Part shown: piece after piece, positions 26,661-35,755 of the stretch
How positions within the stretch are numbered: the first letter of the stretch is position 1
Layout of the letters: the number at the start of each line of letters is the position of its first letter
Source of the DNA: Fischerella sp. CENA71
GTDB taxonomy: Bacteria; Cyanobacteriota; Cyanobacteriia; Cyanobacteriales; Nostocaceae
Direction of reading: 5' to 3'
Assembly (NCBI GenBank): GCA_024239075.1
Contig: JANBVI010000061.1
Location: 1-40,174 of the forward strand
DNA: 40,174 nt
The notes under the pieces: model-generated
The model's database searches: none
The model's input: the letters and a program-made list of their open reading frames with translations, nothing else
Told to the model about the DNA's origin: nothing
Translations under genes and position numbers: made by a program

Positions 26661-29600
26661 TTAACTAGAAGCAATTCTCTGCTGAATCTCCAACGCTAGC
26701 GTGTTTTGAAAATCAGCAAGTTTCTTGAGAAGATTTTTAAATGCATTAAAGGAATCATTATGCTGACGTAGCTTTGATTCCTGATATCGCCAACAAACGT
26801 CAAGCAGAGATGCTAAATTTTTTTGAATGTTGTCCTCAGTCCAAAAGTGATCATTAGATTGGCTAGCAGTATAAAGCCAGGTGAGGCTATCAATGCGAAG
26901 TTCCTCAGCAGCTGGCTTCAACAGAAATGCCACAAAATGCAACGCACACCCTGGTTTATCCAAGTGTTGTCTAGCCCATTTCTCGTAAATTTTATGCATT
27001 TGCTTGATAATCGGCTTATGAGCTATTGCCCACATATTGTTAATACTGGAGTTTAAGCCTACTAAATAACACCATAACTCCTCTAAACCGTACTGGCGGA
27101 GTCTTGGGTCAAACTCCCAATTGGGTGAAGAGAATGCAAAATCTACCATTGCATGACATTCTTGAATAAATCTGTCAGAAATAGGTTCAGAATTAAGGCC
27201 AGTAATAAACCACTCCGTCAGAAATTTTTCAATCCAGTGATTCTCTTCCATTCCTAAACTAAGGATTGGCTTCCAAAAATCCTCCGGTTTTTCTGTAGTG
27301 GGCAATTGCAAAATTAAGGGAGCAAGATGCTGAGAAAGCCACTCATTCCAAGTACTAAGTGTTCGGTCTTTCTCAGGAAATTGAAGAGAATATTTGAGCG
27401 ATTCTTTCCAAAACGTAATCCATTCTTGACGCTCAGTTCTACTGATTGCCTGATCTAGTGAAGGTAGCCAAGCATAGGCAGCTTGAATTAGCCTAAAACT
27501 TAAGCGAGGAAATTGGCTAGGTGTGATATCTCCAAAGAAACTAGGTTGGCTGTAATTTTGGTGAGGTTTCTTGTCTGCTAGTTCTTCCCAAACTTGGGTT
27601 GCTACTTCTTCCCAACTAGGTAGATTAGGAGAAATGAGCTTGTCCAAAAAAGCTTTTATTTCTCGATGTCGTTCAACCTCGATATCAAATGAGGATTCCA
27701 AACCATAACGAGTGCTATCCCACTTCCATCTTACTGCTGCCCAACGAAAAAGTAGATGTTGGAGTCGCTTAAAGTCTTCATAAAAAGAACTCCTAAATTT
27801 GGCAACATAAGCAAAGACAGTACTGACAACTGCATAGCGCGAGCTTGTAACCAACAACACTACACATTCTCGCCATTTATTAGAGTCTGAAAATTTAGAC
27901 CAAATAAGTGGGATTACTTGGGCACAGAAAACATCCCACTCCAATTCCATACTGCTTTCTTCATGACCAAATTTGCTCCCTTTTGGAGGGTCGTGGATAA
28001 TTTTGATAAGTTGCTCAAAGCACCATTGTTCTTTTTCTGGATATTTTTGAAGCCAGTTCCAATGCAACTGAATAAGAACGGCTATGCCTCCACAAATACT
28101 GTTCTCAATGTCATATAATCCAGACCCATCTTCCACAGATGGAAATCCAGCCATTTGTTGAAGGATATTCCAAAACTTCTCAAGCTGTTCATCTTGTAGT
28201 GGTTGACCTGCATTAAGGATTTCTCTACAACGAAAAGGAAAAGACAAAATTTTTATCCGACGCTCAGAGTCTTCTCTAAAAGCTTTTTCCTTCTCGCTTA
28301 ATTTGTTAGGAGCTTGAAATACCCAAAAATCACCATGCTCAGGGTAATTCTGAATTCTGTAATTATCAATGTTGTACCCGTCAACAAGTTCCTCTAAAAA
28401 CCATTTTAGTTCATCTTCTTTGGAATTTTCTTGAAGGCGTTTGAGCCAGTTTGAACGAATTTCCTCAAAAAAAGTTCGCATTTCTGGAATATTTAGGAAA
28501 AAGCTTTGTGACCATTTATACAAACCTTGTTTTCGGTGAGGTAGTTCGTACCACTCGCGAACTAATTTGATAATCTGCTCGTTTTGCCCCAACCAAGTTA
28601 TCGTGATAGTTATATCCGACCCAGACAAAGGTTGATGTCGGGATTCCCAAAGATAAAATTCAGGAACTGTAAGCAGCGACCGTAGAGGTTCTTGGACAAG
28701 AAAAGATGATTTGCGAGCTACTGCACTTAGCAATCCTGCAAATGCTACAGAATTAGAGCGTTGCAGGATTAACTCTATCGCATTATTAATTGGTTTATTT
28801 TCATCAATTTCGTTGTAAAGCCACTTTTCTAAGACCATCAAAGCCACAGTTACTGGATATGGACAAGAGTTATAGTTGCAGTACCAGTAATAGACGTTTT
28901 GATTACCAAGCCATCGATGTTCATTACCTGCTAGAGTAATCGATACATCAGGGACAGTTTGATTCTCACGTCGCCAAATATCTGCCCATCTTTCTGTTGC
29001 AAAGTTAATTAAGCGCAGGATTAATTCCAGTCCTTCTGTAGGCTGATGCTTAATGAAAAAAAGTAATGGCCCTTGAGTATAAAAGGGAGGATACCACTCT
29101 CTATCGCACGCAATTCCCAATTCTTGCCGATGGGCGCTCGGTTCTTCTATTAACAGGGCAAGAAGGACTTCGCGTGCAACGCTTGGGTTGGCAATAATTA
29201 GTGGATAGATAGCATCTGTTGTTAAGCAGACCTGGCGAAATGCAGAGTGTATTTTCTGACTAGGGCCGTCCGTCCAAGCAACGGGTTCCTGTTCCTCCTC
29301 ATCTCCGAATTCCCAGCTAAAGTTTCTGAAGATTATTGGATCTATTTCCTGCTCATCTATCCTTGACCAGGAGGATTCATCAAGTTCTAATTCATAGGTT
29401 CCATATTCTGGATCATCAATAATTCTTTTAATAAGAGGTTCGGATTGAGTTTCTGTTTCAGTCTTTTGTGCTGTGACTTCTTTCCTAGCACTAGCTTTTA
29501 GTGCAAAATTAGCTACACCGTCAGGAAGTTCATAAACTCCTGCAAGTGCAGCATGATAAATTTTTTTACTTAAATCATCTTTATCATAAAAAAATCTGCC

Positions 29601-31322
29601 AGCTTTTGTGGACTCTAAAAGTCTTTCAGCAGTGGCTAAAGCTAACTCGGCAGCTTCCCGGCGCAGTGGCCATTTTGTATCCAATCGTCGTAGCCATGTG
29701 TTTGCTATCTCTGCAATATATTCAGGTGCTAGTTCAATGACATCTGTTAAATGTCGGTGGAGAAACTGAAGTATTGGCAACCAATAGGGAATGTATGGAA
29801 TCCGTTGTATTGTAGCGGCCGTGGTTTCCAAGTCTGAATCAAGTTGGGAAGCAATGGCCAAAATCGCAGGATTAGGTAATGTGGCAATGAAAAGGAACCT
29901 GGCTAGTAACCGACGTAAAAACAAACCATCGTTTGCAGCTAAATCAGTCCAGATACGCTCTAAAAGTGGAAGTGGGTTGGCAGCGAAAACAACGGCTTCC
30001 AATAGTAAGTCCGAAGTTAAATCAGGAGTATTATCGTCTCCGCACAAAGAAACTAGTGCAGAGCGCCATTGTGCCGTATCTTCATTTTTCTCCAGAAGAT
30101 GAAGTCCGTAAAGCCTTACAGCGCGATGCCAAAGAGGAGAAGAGACTCGATGTTTAATATAGTCCCGTAGGTTGTTTTTTTGTCCTAAGAGAACTCGCTG
30201 CCTTGCCCAATCACCATAGAGATCATGACAAAAAGATAGGCACTCTTCTCGTTCTTGACAGAGGTGATCTCTAATTAAACTGTCTACTTGCGCTAAGTCA
30301 GAAATAGAAAATGCGTCAGTTGGCGTTTCAGCTTCCAAATTATCTGCCTGCTTTTCACCCAATGATTTTAGTAGACCAGCTCGCATTCTAGCATTGGGCT
30401 GTTTACAAACTTCTGTCTCCCAAAACCATTCAATCAAGTTAGATTCTCCAACCCACTGAGTAGTATCCACAGAGCCGCCAGTAGACAATTTTGTTGCTAG
30501 TAAGTCAAGGACTTTTGGCTTGAACAATAGGGACTGTAGTTGAGGTTGAAAATTTAAACGTTTCAAAGCAGGAAATGTTTCCCAAACTGGTTCAAAGTCA
30601 TTAATAGAAGGAGCGCCAACTTGAAGCATTTTCCAGTCTTCAGTCAAGACATTGGCGCGTGCCAAAAGCATTTGAACTCTGTTCCACTCTTCTAACTGGC
30701 AAGGAATAAGGAGTCGCCAAGGGCTGTCCTCCACATTTAGTCGAAGTGTATGAATTAGCACAGATAAATTCTGAAATGAAGCTTCCGAGAAGATGCGATC
30801 TAGTCCATCAATTACCACATAGACGCGAGGAGCAGAAACAGCAGCTAGAACATCTCGAAGCGGAGAAGATAACCCTAAACGATTCTGAAAAGATGAAAAG
30901 TCTGGAACATCAAAGCTGCTAGCCTTCCACCAGATGGTTTTGTTAGCATTCTGTTCTTTTTCAGCCCAAGATTTAGAAATTACAGTTTTTCCACAGCCTG
31001 AAGCCCCCAAAAGAACAACTACCTTGTTGTTCTCAAAAGCTGTTTCTATTGCTTCTAATTCTACTAGACGAGAAATAAAAATTTTATTACCAATTCTGTC
31101 TGGGATTATTGTGAGATTTTCTCTTGTTTGTTCTATAAGTTTTATCCAATCGGTTTGATAATTTGGAGAACTATTAGGATGAAAAATAAATTGAATCTGG
31201 ACATTACCATCACCGATTGCAGCCTGCATTCCACCACCTAATATGGAACTATCAGCCTGCTGCTTAATATTTGGCTCAGGCGAGGGTAGTGGACTAGATT
31301 CAGGTTGCTCTGACTGATTCAT
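26661..31322 (-). CDS. Giant STAND-type P-loop NTPase with N-terminal Gly/Gln motif
   Basis: The product is 1553 aa. Residues 29-44 (GGGMQAAIGDGNVQIQ) share a motif with the two upstream genes. The NTPase domain follows: Walker A GASGCGKT (106-113), Walker B VYVVIDGLD (167-175), then a helical region with conserved LxxLLFKPKVLDLLA. The remaining 1100 or so residues are Trp-rich and helical and look like a superstructure-forming sensor. No N-terminal nuclease, protease, TIR or TM effector is present. In STAND/NLR proteins of this plan, ligand binding at the C terminus drives oligomerisation and the short N-terminal motif recruits a separate effector. The start lies 12 bp after the stop of the 144-aa gene, so the two are an operon. 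The assignment to a STAND NTPase is strong; a defence role is inference. Confidence 0.85.
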   Translation of the reverse strand: MNQSEQPESSPLPSPEPNIKQQADSSILGGGMQAAIGDGNVQIQFIFHPNSSPNYQTDWIKLIEQTRENLTIIPDRIGNKIFISRLVELEAIETAFENNKVVVLLGASGCGKTVISKSWAEKEQNANKTIWWKASSFDVPDFSSFQNRLGLSSPLRDVLAAVSAPRVYVVIDGLDRIFSEASFQNLSVLIHTLRLNVEDSPWRLLIPCQLEEWNRVQMLLARANVLTEDWKMLQVGAPSINDFEPVWETFPALKRLNFQPQLQSLLFKPKVLDLLATKLSTGGSVDTTQWVGESNLIEWFWETEVCKQPNARMRAGLLKSLGEKQADNLEAETPTDAFSISDLAQVDSLIRDHLCQEREECLSFCHDLYGDWARQRVLLGQKNNLRDYIKHRVSSPLWHRAVRLYGLHLLEKNEDTAQWRSALVSLCGDDNTPDLTSDLLLEAVVFAANPLPLLERIWTDLAANDGLFLRRLLARFLFIATLPNPAILAIASQLDSDLETTAATIQRIPYIPYWLPILQFLHRHLTDVIELAPEYIAEIANTWLRRLDTKWPLRREAAELALATAERLLESTKAGRFFYDKDDLSKKIYHAALAGVYELPDGVANFALKASARKEVTAQKTETETQSEPLIKRIIDDPEYGTYELELDESSWSRIDEQEIDPIIFRNFSWEFGDEEEQEPVAWTDGPSQKIHSAFRQVCLTTDAIYPLIIANPSVAREVLLALLIEEPSAHRQELGIACDREWYPPFYTQGPLLFFIKHQPTEGLELILRLINFATERWADIWRRENQTVPDVSITLAGNEHRWLGNQNVYYWYCNYNSCPYPVTVALMVLEKWLYNEIDENKPINNAIELILQRSNSVAFAGLLSAVARKSSFLVQEPLRSLLTVPEFYLWESRHQPLSGSDITITITWLGQNEQIIKLVREWYELPHRKQGLYKWSQSFFLNIPEMRTFFEEIRSNWLKRLQENSKEDELKWFLEELVDGYNIDNYRIQNYPEHGDFWVFQAPNKLSEKEKAFREDSERRIKILSFPFRCREILNAGQPLQDEQLEKFWNILQQMAGFPSVEDGSGLYDIENSICGGIAVLIQLHWNWLQKYPEKEQWCFEQLIKIIHDPPKGSKFGHEESSMELEWDVFCAQVIPLIWSKFSDSNKWRECVVLLVTSSRYAVVSTVFAYVAKFRSSFYEDFKRLQHLLFRWAAVRWKWDSTRYGLESSFDIEVERHREIKAFLDKLISPNLPSWEEVATQVWEELADKKPHQNYSQPSFFGDITPSQFPRLSFRLIQAAYAWLPSLDQAISRTERQEWITFWKESLKYSLQFPEKDRTLSTWNEWLSQHLAPLILQLPTTEKPEDFWKPILSLGMEENHWIEKFLTEWFITGLNSEPISDRFIQECHAMVDFAFSSPNWEFDPRLRQYGLEELWCYLVGLNSSINNMWAIAHKPIIKQMHKIYEKWARQHLDKPGCALHFVAFLLKPAAEELRIDSLTWLYTASQSNDHFWTEDNIQKNLASLLDVCWRYQESKLRQHNDSFNAFKNLLKKLADFQNTLALEIQQRIASS

Positions 31323-31334
31323 TAGCTTATCTCA

Positions 31335-31769
31335 CTAGAATCCGAAGAAACTTTTAGCAACACCTAGCCAACCAGGTAGTTCCAGCAAAATTGGTTTGAC
31401 ATTCTCCCAAAGGTTTTTAGTTGATGCCACGCTTTCACTGGCAGTTTTCAGTGTTTCTGCCATCCGTTTGAGATTACCAGATGCCAGCTGTTTATCAGGT
31501 TCAGGAGCTTGAGCTTCTTCTTTAGCGGCTCCTAGATATTTGAGTGACTTTTCTTTAACTGCTTCTGGTAGTTCTGAGTTTGCACCTACTAATTGTTCTA
31601 TCTGCGCTAACATCCGAATTACATCTTCCTGATTTAGCTGTTTTTCACCAGATGCGACTACATTGGTCTCCATTGTTTGCTGGTTTTTGTCGCCCTGCGC
31701 CGTTTGCATACCACCGTACACATTACCGCCGCTTACATTTTGGGAAATTCCACCAGGATTATTAGTCAT
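31335..31769 (-). CDS. 144-aa helical protein with N-terminal Gly/Gln/Asn motif
   Basis: Residues 6-31 (GGISQNVSGGNVYGGMQTAQ and GDKNQQ) match residues 564-589 of the pentapeptide protein without gaps and also resemble the N terminus of the NTPase. The rest is two or three predicted helices (DVIRMLAQIEQLV, NLKRMAETLKTASESV) ending in a hydrophobic WLGVAKSFFGF. That end could insert into or associate with membranes. No enzymatic motif is seen. By position (12 bp before the NTPase) and motif, it may be an adaptor or effector for it. Confidence 0.75.
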   Translation of the reverse strand: MTNNPGGISQNVSGGNVYGGMQTAQGDKNQQTMETNVVASGEKQLNQEDVIRMLAQIEQLVGANSELPEAVKEKSLKYLGAAKEEAQAPEPDKQLASGNLKRMAETLKTASESVASTKNLWENVKPILLELPGWLGVAKSFFGF

Positions 31770-31941
31770 TATATTTATCTTGTCTACTTAGATGCTTGAA
31801 TAAAAATTGAGTATAGCTCACTAAGACAAATCCAGTGACGGTATCAGCTACATCAAAGCTCAGATTTTCACGGCTCAAGCCTTCGATAAATTTAAAGGCG
31901 ACGGGATTGGCGATCGCCCTGCGTGAGTTAGTTGTATCTTC

Positions 31942-32085
31942 CTAATTCCGTTTGAACTCCATCTGGGCGAAGTGATCTTGCAGCAATTTGTGGATGAAGC
32001 GGTAGCGACCACCTACACGCTGGAGGAATAATCGCTCGGTGCAGTAGTTGAGAAATCGGGCGTAGTTCCAATTGGTCTGGTGTTC
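31942..32085 (-). pseudogene. C-terminal remnant of a NACHT-type NTPase
   Basis: Between the 144-aa gene and the pentapeptide gene, the minus strand reads NWNYARFLNYCTERLFLQRV, GGRYRFIHKLLQDHFAQMEF and a stop at 31942. This is the characteristic end of large cyanobacterial NACHT/STAND proteins (RYRFIHRLLQEHFA). An in-frame stop at 32086 and the absence of anything before it show that only a tail remains. The rest of the gap 31770-31941 carries no gene. Confidence 0.7.
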
Positions 32086-32103
32086 CTAATTCAAGTTAAT
32101 AAT

Positions 32104-32586
32104 TTATTGATTGTTTTTATTCCAATCATCTAAAGCAGCAATGACAAAGCTGGCTGCGGGATGGCTGAGGGCTTGTTCTAGAGCCGCCGTACCACCAGCC
32201 CTCAACGCGCTGATTGTTTTGTGCATTAAAGTTGGGTTATTTTCGATGCGTTGCGTGGCTTCTGCTGCCAGTGCCATTTTTCCTGACATTGTTTCAGTAG
32301 GATAAGACTGGCTTAATTGCTCTAGCAATGCCTGAATTTCGGCTGCGGCTTCTGCAAGGGTTTGTTTTTGCTCTGATTGAGAAATATTTTGATTAAATAT
32401 TTGCTGACTGCCAGATTGAGCAGTGTCAACAAAGCCACCAATGTTTGCGTGACTTTGATCATATTTAGTTCTATAAGTTTCGTTACTCATATTTTGCTGA
32501 TTATTGTTACCTTGTGCTGCTTGCATTCCTCCCCCAATCTGGCTGTTATTTACGCTTTGGTTAATTCCACCTTGATTCGGATTCAT
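32104..32586 (-). CDS. Possible nested gene: stand-alone 160-aa motif protein from an internal start
   Basis: Met559 of the pentapeptide protein (ATG at 32586) is preceded by GAGGTAGG four bases upstream and begins MNPNQGGINQ, like MTNNPGGISQ of the 144-aa protein. Over 33 residues the two align without gaps with about 18 identities. An internal start would yield a separate motif protein. Not proven. Confidence 0.4.
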   Translation of the reverse strand: MNPNQGGINQSVNNSQIGGGMQAAQGNNNQQNMSNETYRTKYDQSHANIGGFVDTAQSGSQQIFNQNISQSEQKQTLAEAAAEIQALLEQLSQSYPTETMSGKMALAAEATQRIENNPTLMHKTISALRAGGTAALEQALSHPAASFVIAALDDWNKNNQ

Positions 32587-34260
32587 TGTACCTACCTCTT
32601 GTATTTGTGTACTTGAATAAAAATTAGGACGTTGTAACGCTTGAGTAACAAAATTTTCTAAACTACGAATTCTGTCATCTTTTTCTGCTATTAGGGCTTT
32701 TAATTCTTGCTCCGCTAACGCTTTAATTTGATGATAAATTTCAAAATATTCTGCACTCAGTTGGGACTTATCAGCCTTTGCTGCGGTTTTGGCACGAAGT
32801 AAAAATTTATCTTCACCTCGCACTTCCATACCGACAATTCGCAGGTCAGCTTCCGGGTGATTCTCTGCTAACTGCTTAAAGGAAATTGCGATCGCTCTGG
32901 GGTCAACGCCTTGGTTATGGTAAAGGTCGAGGGTGTCAAAAATTGGCTTAATGAAATCTCCAAACTCACCATCTGCAAAGACCTCCTGCCTGTTATCCGG
33001 TTTCCGATAGGGGTCTGGGTTATCTGTTGTGGGGAGTCGCATATAAACGTATTCACACCGCACACCATCAAATTTGGTATCAGTGGTAATACCCCAATCT
33101 TGAATGTAAGCTCCTGTGAGAGTAGCTCCTGTTAAATCAGTTCCATTAAGTTGTGTTTGTACTAATTTCGCCCTGGTTAAGTCTGCATCTTGCAAGTTAG
33201 CTTGGCTCAGATCTGCACCAATAAAACTTGCATCTACTAAGTTGGCTCCTTGAAAATTGACTCCTCGCAAATCTTCACGGTCAAAGTTTTTTTCTTGTCC
33301 TTGACCTGTAACCAGCACTTGACGCATTTGTGATTTTTGCAGGTAAGTTTTTCCTGGGCGTACACAGATCAGCATTTTAACTTGCTTGAAACAAGTACGA
33401 ATAAGAATAGCATCTCGGAAATCACTCCTTTCGAGATTTGCGTTGCGGAAATCAGCATCAGTTAAATTAGCTTTGCGGAAGCTAGTCCCACCTTTAGTAA
33501 TAAAGCTAACTAAAAAATTCCGAAAAAAAACATTTTGCTGTTCATTCTTAATGATGCTTCTTGCCAGATAATCAATTAACAAAGCTGCTATCGCAGCTAC
33601 TATTAAAGCTACTGTAATTCCACCAAATGCTACTGATTTTGGCGTAGCTAATACTGCTGCCATCACTGCTGTTGTTGGTGCTGCTACCACTGTTGCTATT
33701 ACAGTTTTCTTATCTTTTATAGTTAGGCTGGTAGCTACGGTCACGATAACTACAATAAAACCTAGCTCTATAGCTGTAATTGCTCCAGCTACGCCTACTG
33801 ACAATGCTCCTAATGAATCTTGTGCTTTTAGCCAAATTGCAAGAAATGTGCCTATTATTGCTCCTACTAGCGTACCTATAATAGAAACAGAAACTACAGC
33901 AAAACCTAAACCTTTTTTATCAATAGTAAAAGACAAACTCGCAATTATAATTAAAGCTAGGACACCTGGAATAATACTGTAATAATAATTTTTTTTAATA
34001 AAAAAGAAATCTGTAATCCAAATACCAGGAAAGGCGGCAGTAAATCCTCCTAGAAAGGATAGCAGTAATAAGATAATTTTTAAAAAAACCTCCCTATGCT
34101 TTGGCAACCCAGCTGTAGCACCATTAAAAAATGCTCCCTTTAAATTAGCAGCAGTAAAATCTGCCCCTCGGATATCTGCACCACTAAAAATTGCCCTCTC
34201 AAGGTTTTGATTTTTGAAAGAACGACCTCTGAGATTTTGACCGGAGAAATCCTGGAACAT
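32104..34260 (-). CDS. Pentapeptide-repeat multi-TM protein with C-terminal Gly/Gln motif module
   Basis: The product is 718 aa. Pentapeptide repeats (A(D/N)LxX) occupy about 1-50, with about six TM helices at 57-231, and further repeats at about 255-290 and 325-395, interrupted by a block without the pattern. A conserved soluble region (about 405-500), a coiled-coil stretch and, from 559, a module like the 144-aa protein follow: motif 564-589 and a helical domain ending WNKNNQ. The start is the ATG at 34260 (MFQDFSGQNLRGRSFKNQNL). Pentapeptide proteins of this build are common in filamentous cyanobacteria, usually without known function. As a membrane protein with the shared motif it may be the effector of the NTPase. 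Confidence 0.82.
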   Translation of the reverse strand: MFQDFSGQNLRGRSFKNQNLERAIFSGADIRGADFTAANLKGAFFNGATAGLPKHREVFLKIILLLLSFLGGFTAAFPGIWITDFFFIKKNYYYSIIPGVLALIIIASLSFTIDKKGLGFAVVSVSIIGTLVGAIIGTFLAIWLKAQDSLGALSVGVAGAITAIELGFIVVIVTVATSLTIKDKKTVIATVVAAPTTAVMAAVLATPKSVAFGGITVALIVAAIAALLIDYLARSIIKNEQQNVFFRNFLVSFITKGGTSFRKANLTDADFRNANLERSDFRDAILIRTCFKQVKMLICVRPGKTYLQKSQMRQVLVTGQGQEKNFDREDLRGVNFQGANLVDASFIGADLSQANLQDADLTRAKLVQTQLNGTDLTGATLTGAYIQDWGITTDTKFDGVRCEYVYMRLPTTDNPDPYRKPDNRQEVFADGEFGDFIKPIFDTLDLYHNQGVDPRAIAISFKQLAENHPEADLRIVGMEVRGEDKFLLRAKTAAKADKSQLSAEYFEIYHQIKALAEQELKALIAEKDDRIRSLENFVTQALQRPNFYSSTQIQEVGTMNPNQGGINQSVNNSQIGGGMQAAQGNNNQQNMSNETYRTKYDQSHANIGGFVDTAQSGSQQIFNQNISQSEQKQTLAEAAAEIQALLEQLSQSYPTETMSGKMALAAEATQRIENNPTLMHKTISALRAGGTAALEQALSHPAASFVIAALDDWNKNNQ

Positions 34261-34420
34261 GGCTAGGCGCTGTATACAAATTTCTTTTTTGGATACAGAT
34301 ATACCATGACCAATTCCAGATTTTCAACGGTTTAAGTTAATTTTCTATTTCTAACGCCTGTTAGCATGATTTTGTTAATTCTCTAATAATAAATGGCTAT
34401 TTATCGGCTGCAAAATTATT

Positions 34421-34583
34421 GGTGTCTACCGGACACCATCTAGACACTTGGTGTCTGGGTTGTGTCTGGGGTTGTGTCTGCTAGTGTCTTGCTACATAAG
34501 GGTTTGAGGCTTTTGTATCTGTGGTGTCTGGTGAGGAGTGTCCGCGAAAAAAGTGGGTTTTTGGGGGCAGACACTCCTCACCA
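34421..34583. repeat. GTGTCT repeat cluster with a long hairpin
   Basis: About ten copies of GTGTCT/GTGTCC or its complement (spacing 8-15 bp in the densest part) lie between the pentapeptide gene and the ATPase gene. The cluster ends in a 14-bp perfect stem, TGGTGAGGAGTGTC (34529-34542) and its complement (34570-34583), just 8 bp beyond the ATPase stop. It could be an iteron-type binding site, the promoter-operator of the pentapeptide gene, or a terminator of the ATPase gene. No U-run follows on either strand. Confidence 0.55.
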
Positions 34584-34590
34584 AAAGCAG

Positions 34591-35742
34591 TCAAATTTGA
34601 TTGAGTTTGATAACACCGTCGCCTATCCAGTTGGCTAACCCTGCACCCACAATTTCATACATCCAGGCCTTGATTTGCTCAACAGTAAATCTTTCACCGT
34701 TCACTTTAAAGTTGCCCTTAAACTCTCTTACATCGGCTGTCATTCTCTCAGTTCGGGTGAGATATTCATACAACTTTTGCGCCATTGGTGATAGCTTATT
34801 TTTTTCATTTGGGGTATCACCAGTCTTGCCACCGAGATTAAATTCCAGTTCATAAATGCGTTCTAAAGTGGCTTTATCTATGGGTGGCGATTCATCAGAT
34901 TTCACCGATTTATGAACCCTAAAATCAATCCGCTTGTGGTCAAGTTTAGGTAGTTCAATTGGCAACCATTGACCATGCCCTGGTAGTTTAATTTTCCCCA
35001 TACCCGATGCTTTAGCCTCTGTAGTCACCGGGTCAATTTGTGCAATTAACTCAATCTCTAATAAAGCCGCATCCCTCAGTTTTGATAACCCTTTAGCTTT
35101 GGCTAGTATTTCCATCGTCCGGTCATGGGCGACAAACAAAGGAATCATTAATTGCTTGCGGCTTTCGGTCATGGCACAGCGAAACCATTTACCAATAAAA
35201 TCTGGGTCAGGTTTCCAGTTGTCGGGCGCAGAGAGTGGCATCGGCTCAATAATATGATCTGTCCATGTGGTGAACTCCTCACAAATCACCGATAACTGTT
35301 TCCCAGATGCCCTTAAATGCTGTGTCCATTGCTCCTCAGTCATGCCCGACTCACGGTAAGCAGCGTAGCGCAATCGCATCTCATCCATGTACCATTGCAT
35401 GAATAGGGCAATTTCCCTGTAGCCAGTAATCAGCCTTACCCCTCGCCATTCAACTTCAGTCCCGTGAGGGTCTAAAGCTACAACATCCCATCCGGCGTTT
35501 ACCTTCTGCCAGACAATCTCTCTAGTCGTCCACGACTTACCCGAACCCATACCCCCAAACAGTAAAGCAGGGTAGCCAATAGGGTTTTTCATCCATTGGT
35601 ATTTGTCAGAGTTGGCGATGACTGGCTGCTGTGCTTTCTCCTCCACTGTTCCCGGTTCACCGTGTGGTAGCTGTGCCTGGGGTGGGTGAAACTTATCGAA
35701 GCTTGCACCCCCATCTAGTAAATGCCCAAGGTTAGCTTTCAA
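34591..35742 (-). CDS. Plasmid P-loop ATPase (HerA/FtsK or transfer-type), divergent partner
   Basis: The product is 383 aa from a TTG at 35742 (MKANLGHLLDGG). Walker A is GGMGSGKSWT (63-72), Walker B-like LSVICEEF (about 150), with the strand ALDPHGTE between. The middle shows the arginine-rich and DPVTTEAKA region, and the C terminus is a winged-helix-like domain (VNGERFTVEQIKAWMYE). It pairs with the divergent ATPase gene 26 bp away, as in several cyanobacterial plasmids. It probably works on DNA: partitioning, transfer or segregation. The TTG start has no good Shine-Dalgarno; a later start is possible. Confidence 0.75.
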   Translation of the reverse strand: MKANLGHLLDGGASFDKFHPPQAQLPHGEPGTVEEKAQQPVIANSDKYQWMKNPIGYPALLFGGMGSGKSWTTREIVWQKVNAGWDVVALDPHGTEVEWRGVRLITGYREIALFMQWYMDEMRLRYAAYRESGMTEEQWTQHLRASGKQLSVICEEFTTWTDHIIEPMPLSAPDNWKPDPDFIGKWFRCAMTESRKQLMIPLFVAHDRTMEILAKAKGLSKLRDAALLEIELIAQIDPVTTEAKASGMGKIKLPGHGQWLPIELPKLDHKRIDFRVHKSVKSDESPPIDKATLERIYELEFNLGGKTGDTPNEKNKLSPMAQKLYEYLTRTERMTADVREFKGNFKVNGERFTVEQIKAWMYEIVGAGLANWIGDGVIKLNQI

Positions 35743-35755
35743 GTAGGGGTAATGT

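Noticed and set aside
29791-30157. Plus-strand ORFs within the STAND gene
   Set aside because: They are antisense shadows of a clearly coding minus-strand frame.
34421-34583. GTGTCT repeats as a CRISPR array
   Set aside because: The unit is only 6-8 bp, spacing is irregular and both orientations occur. No cas gene was seen.
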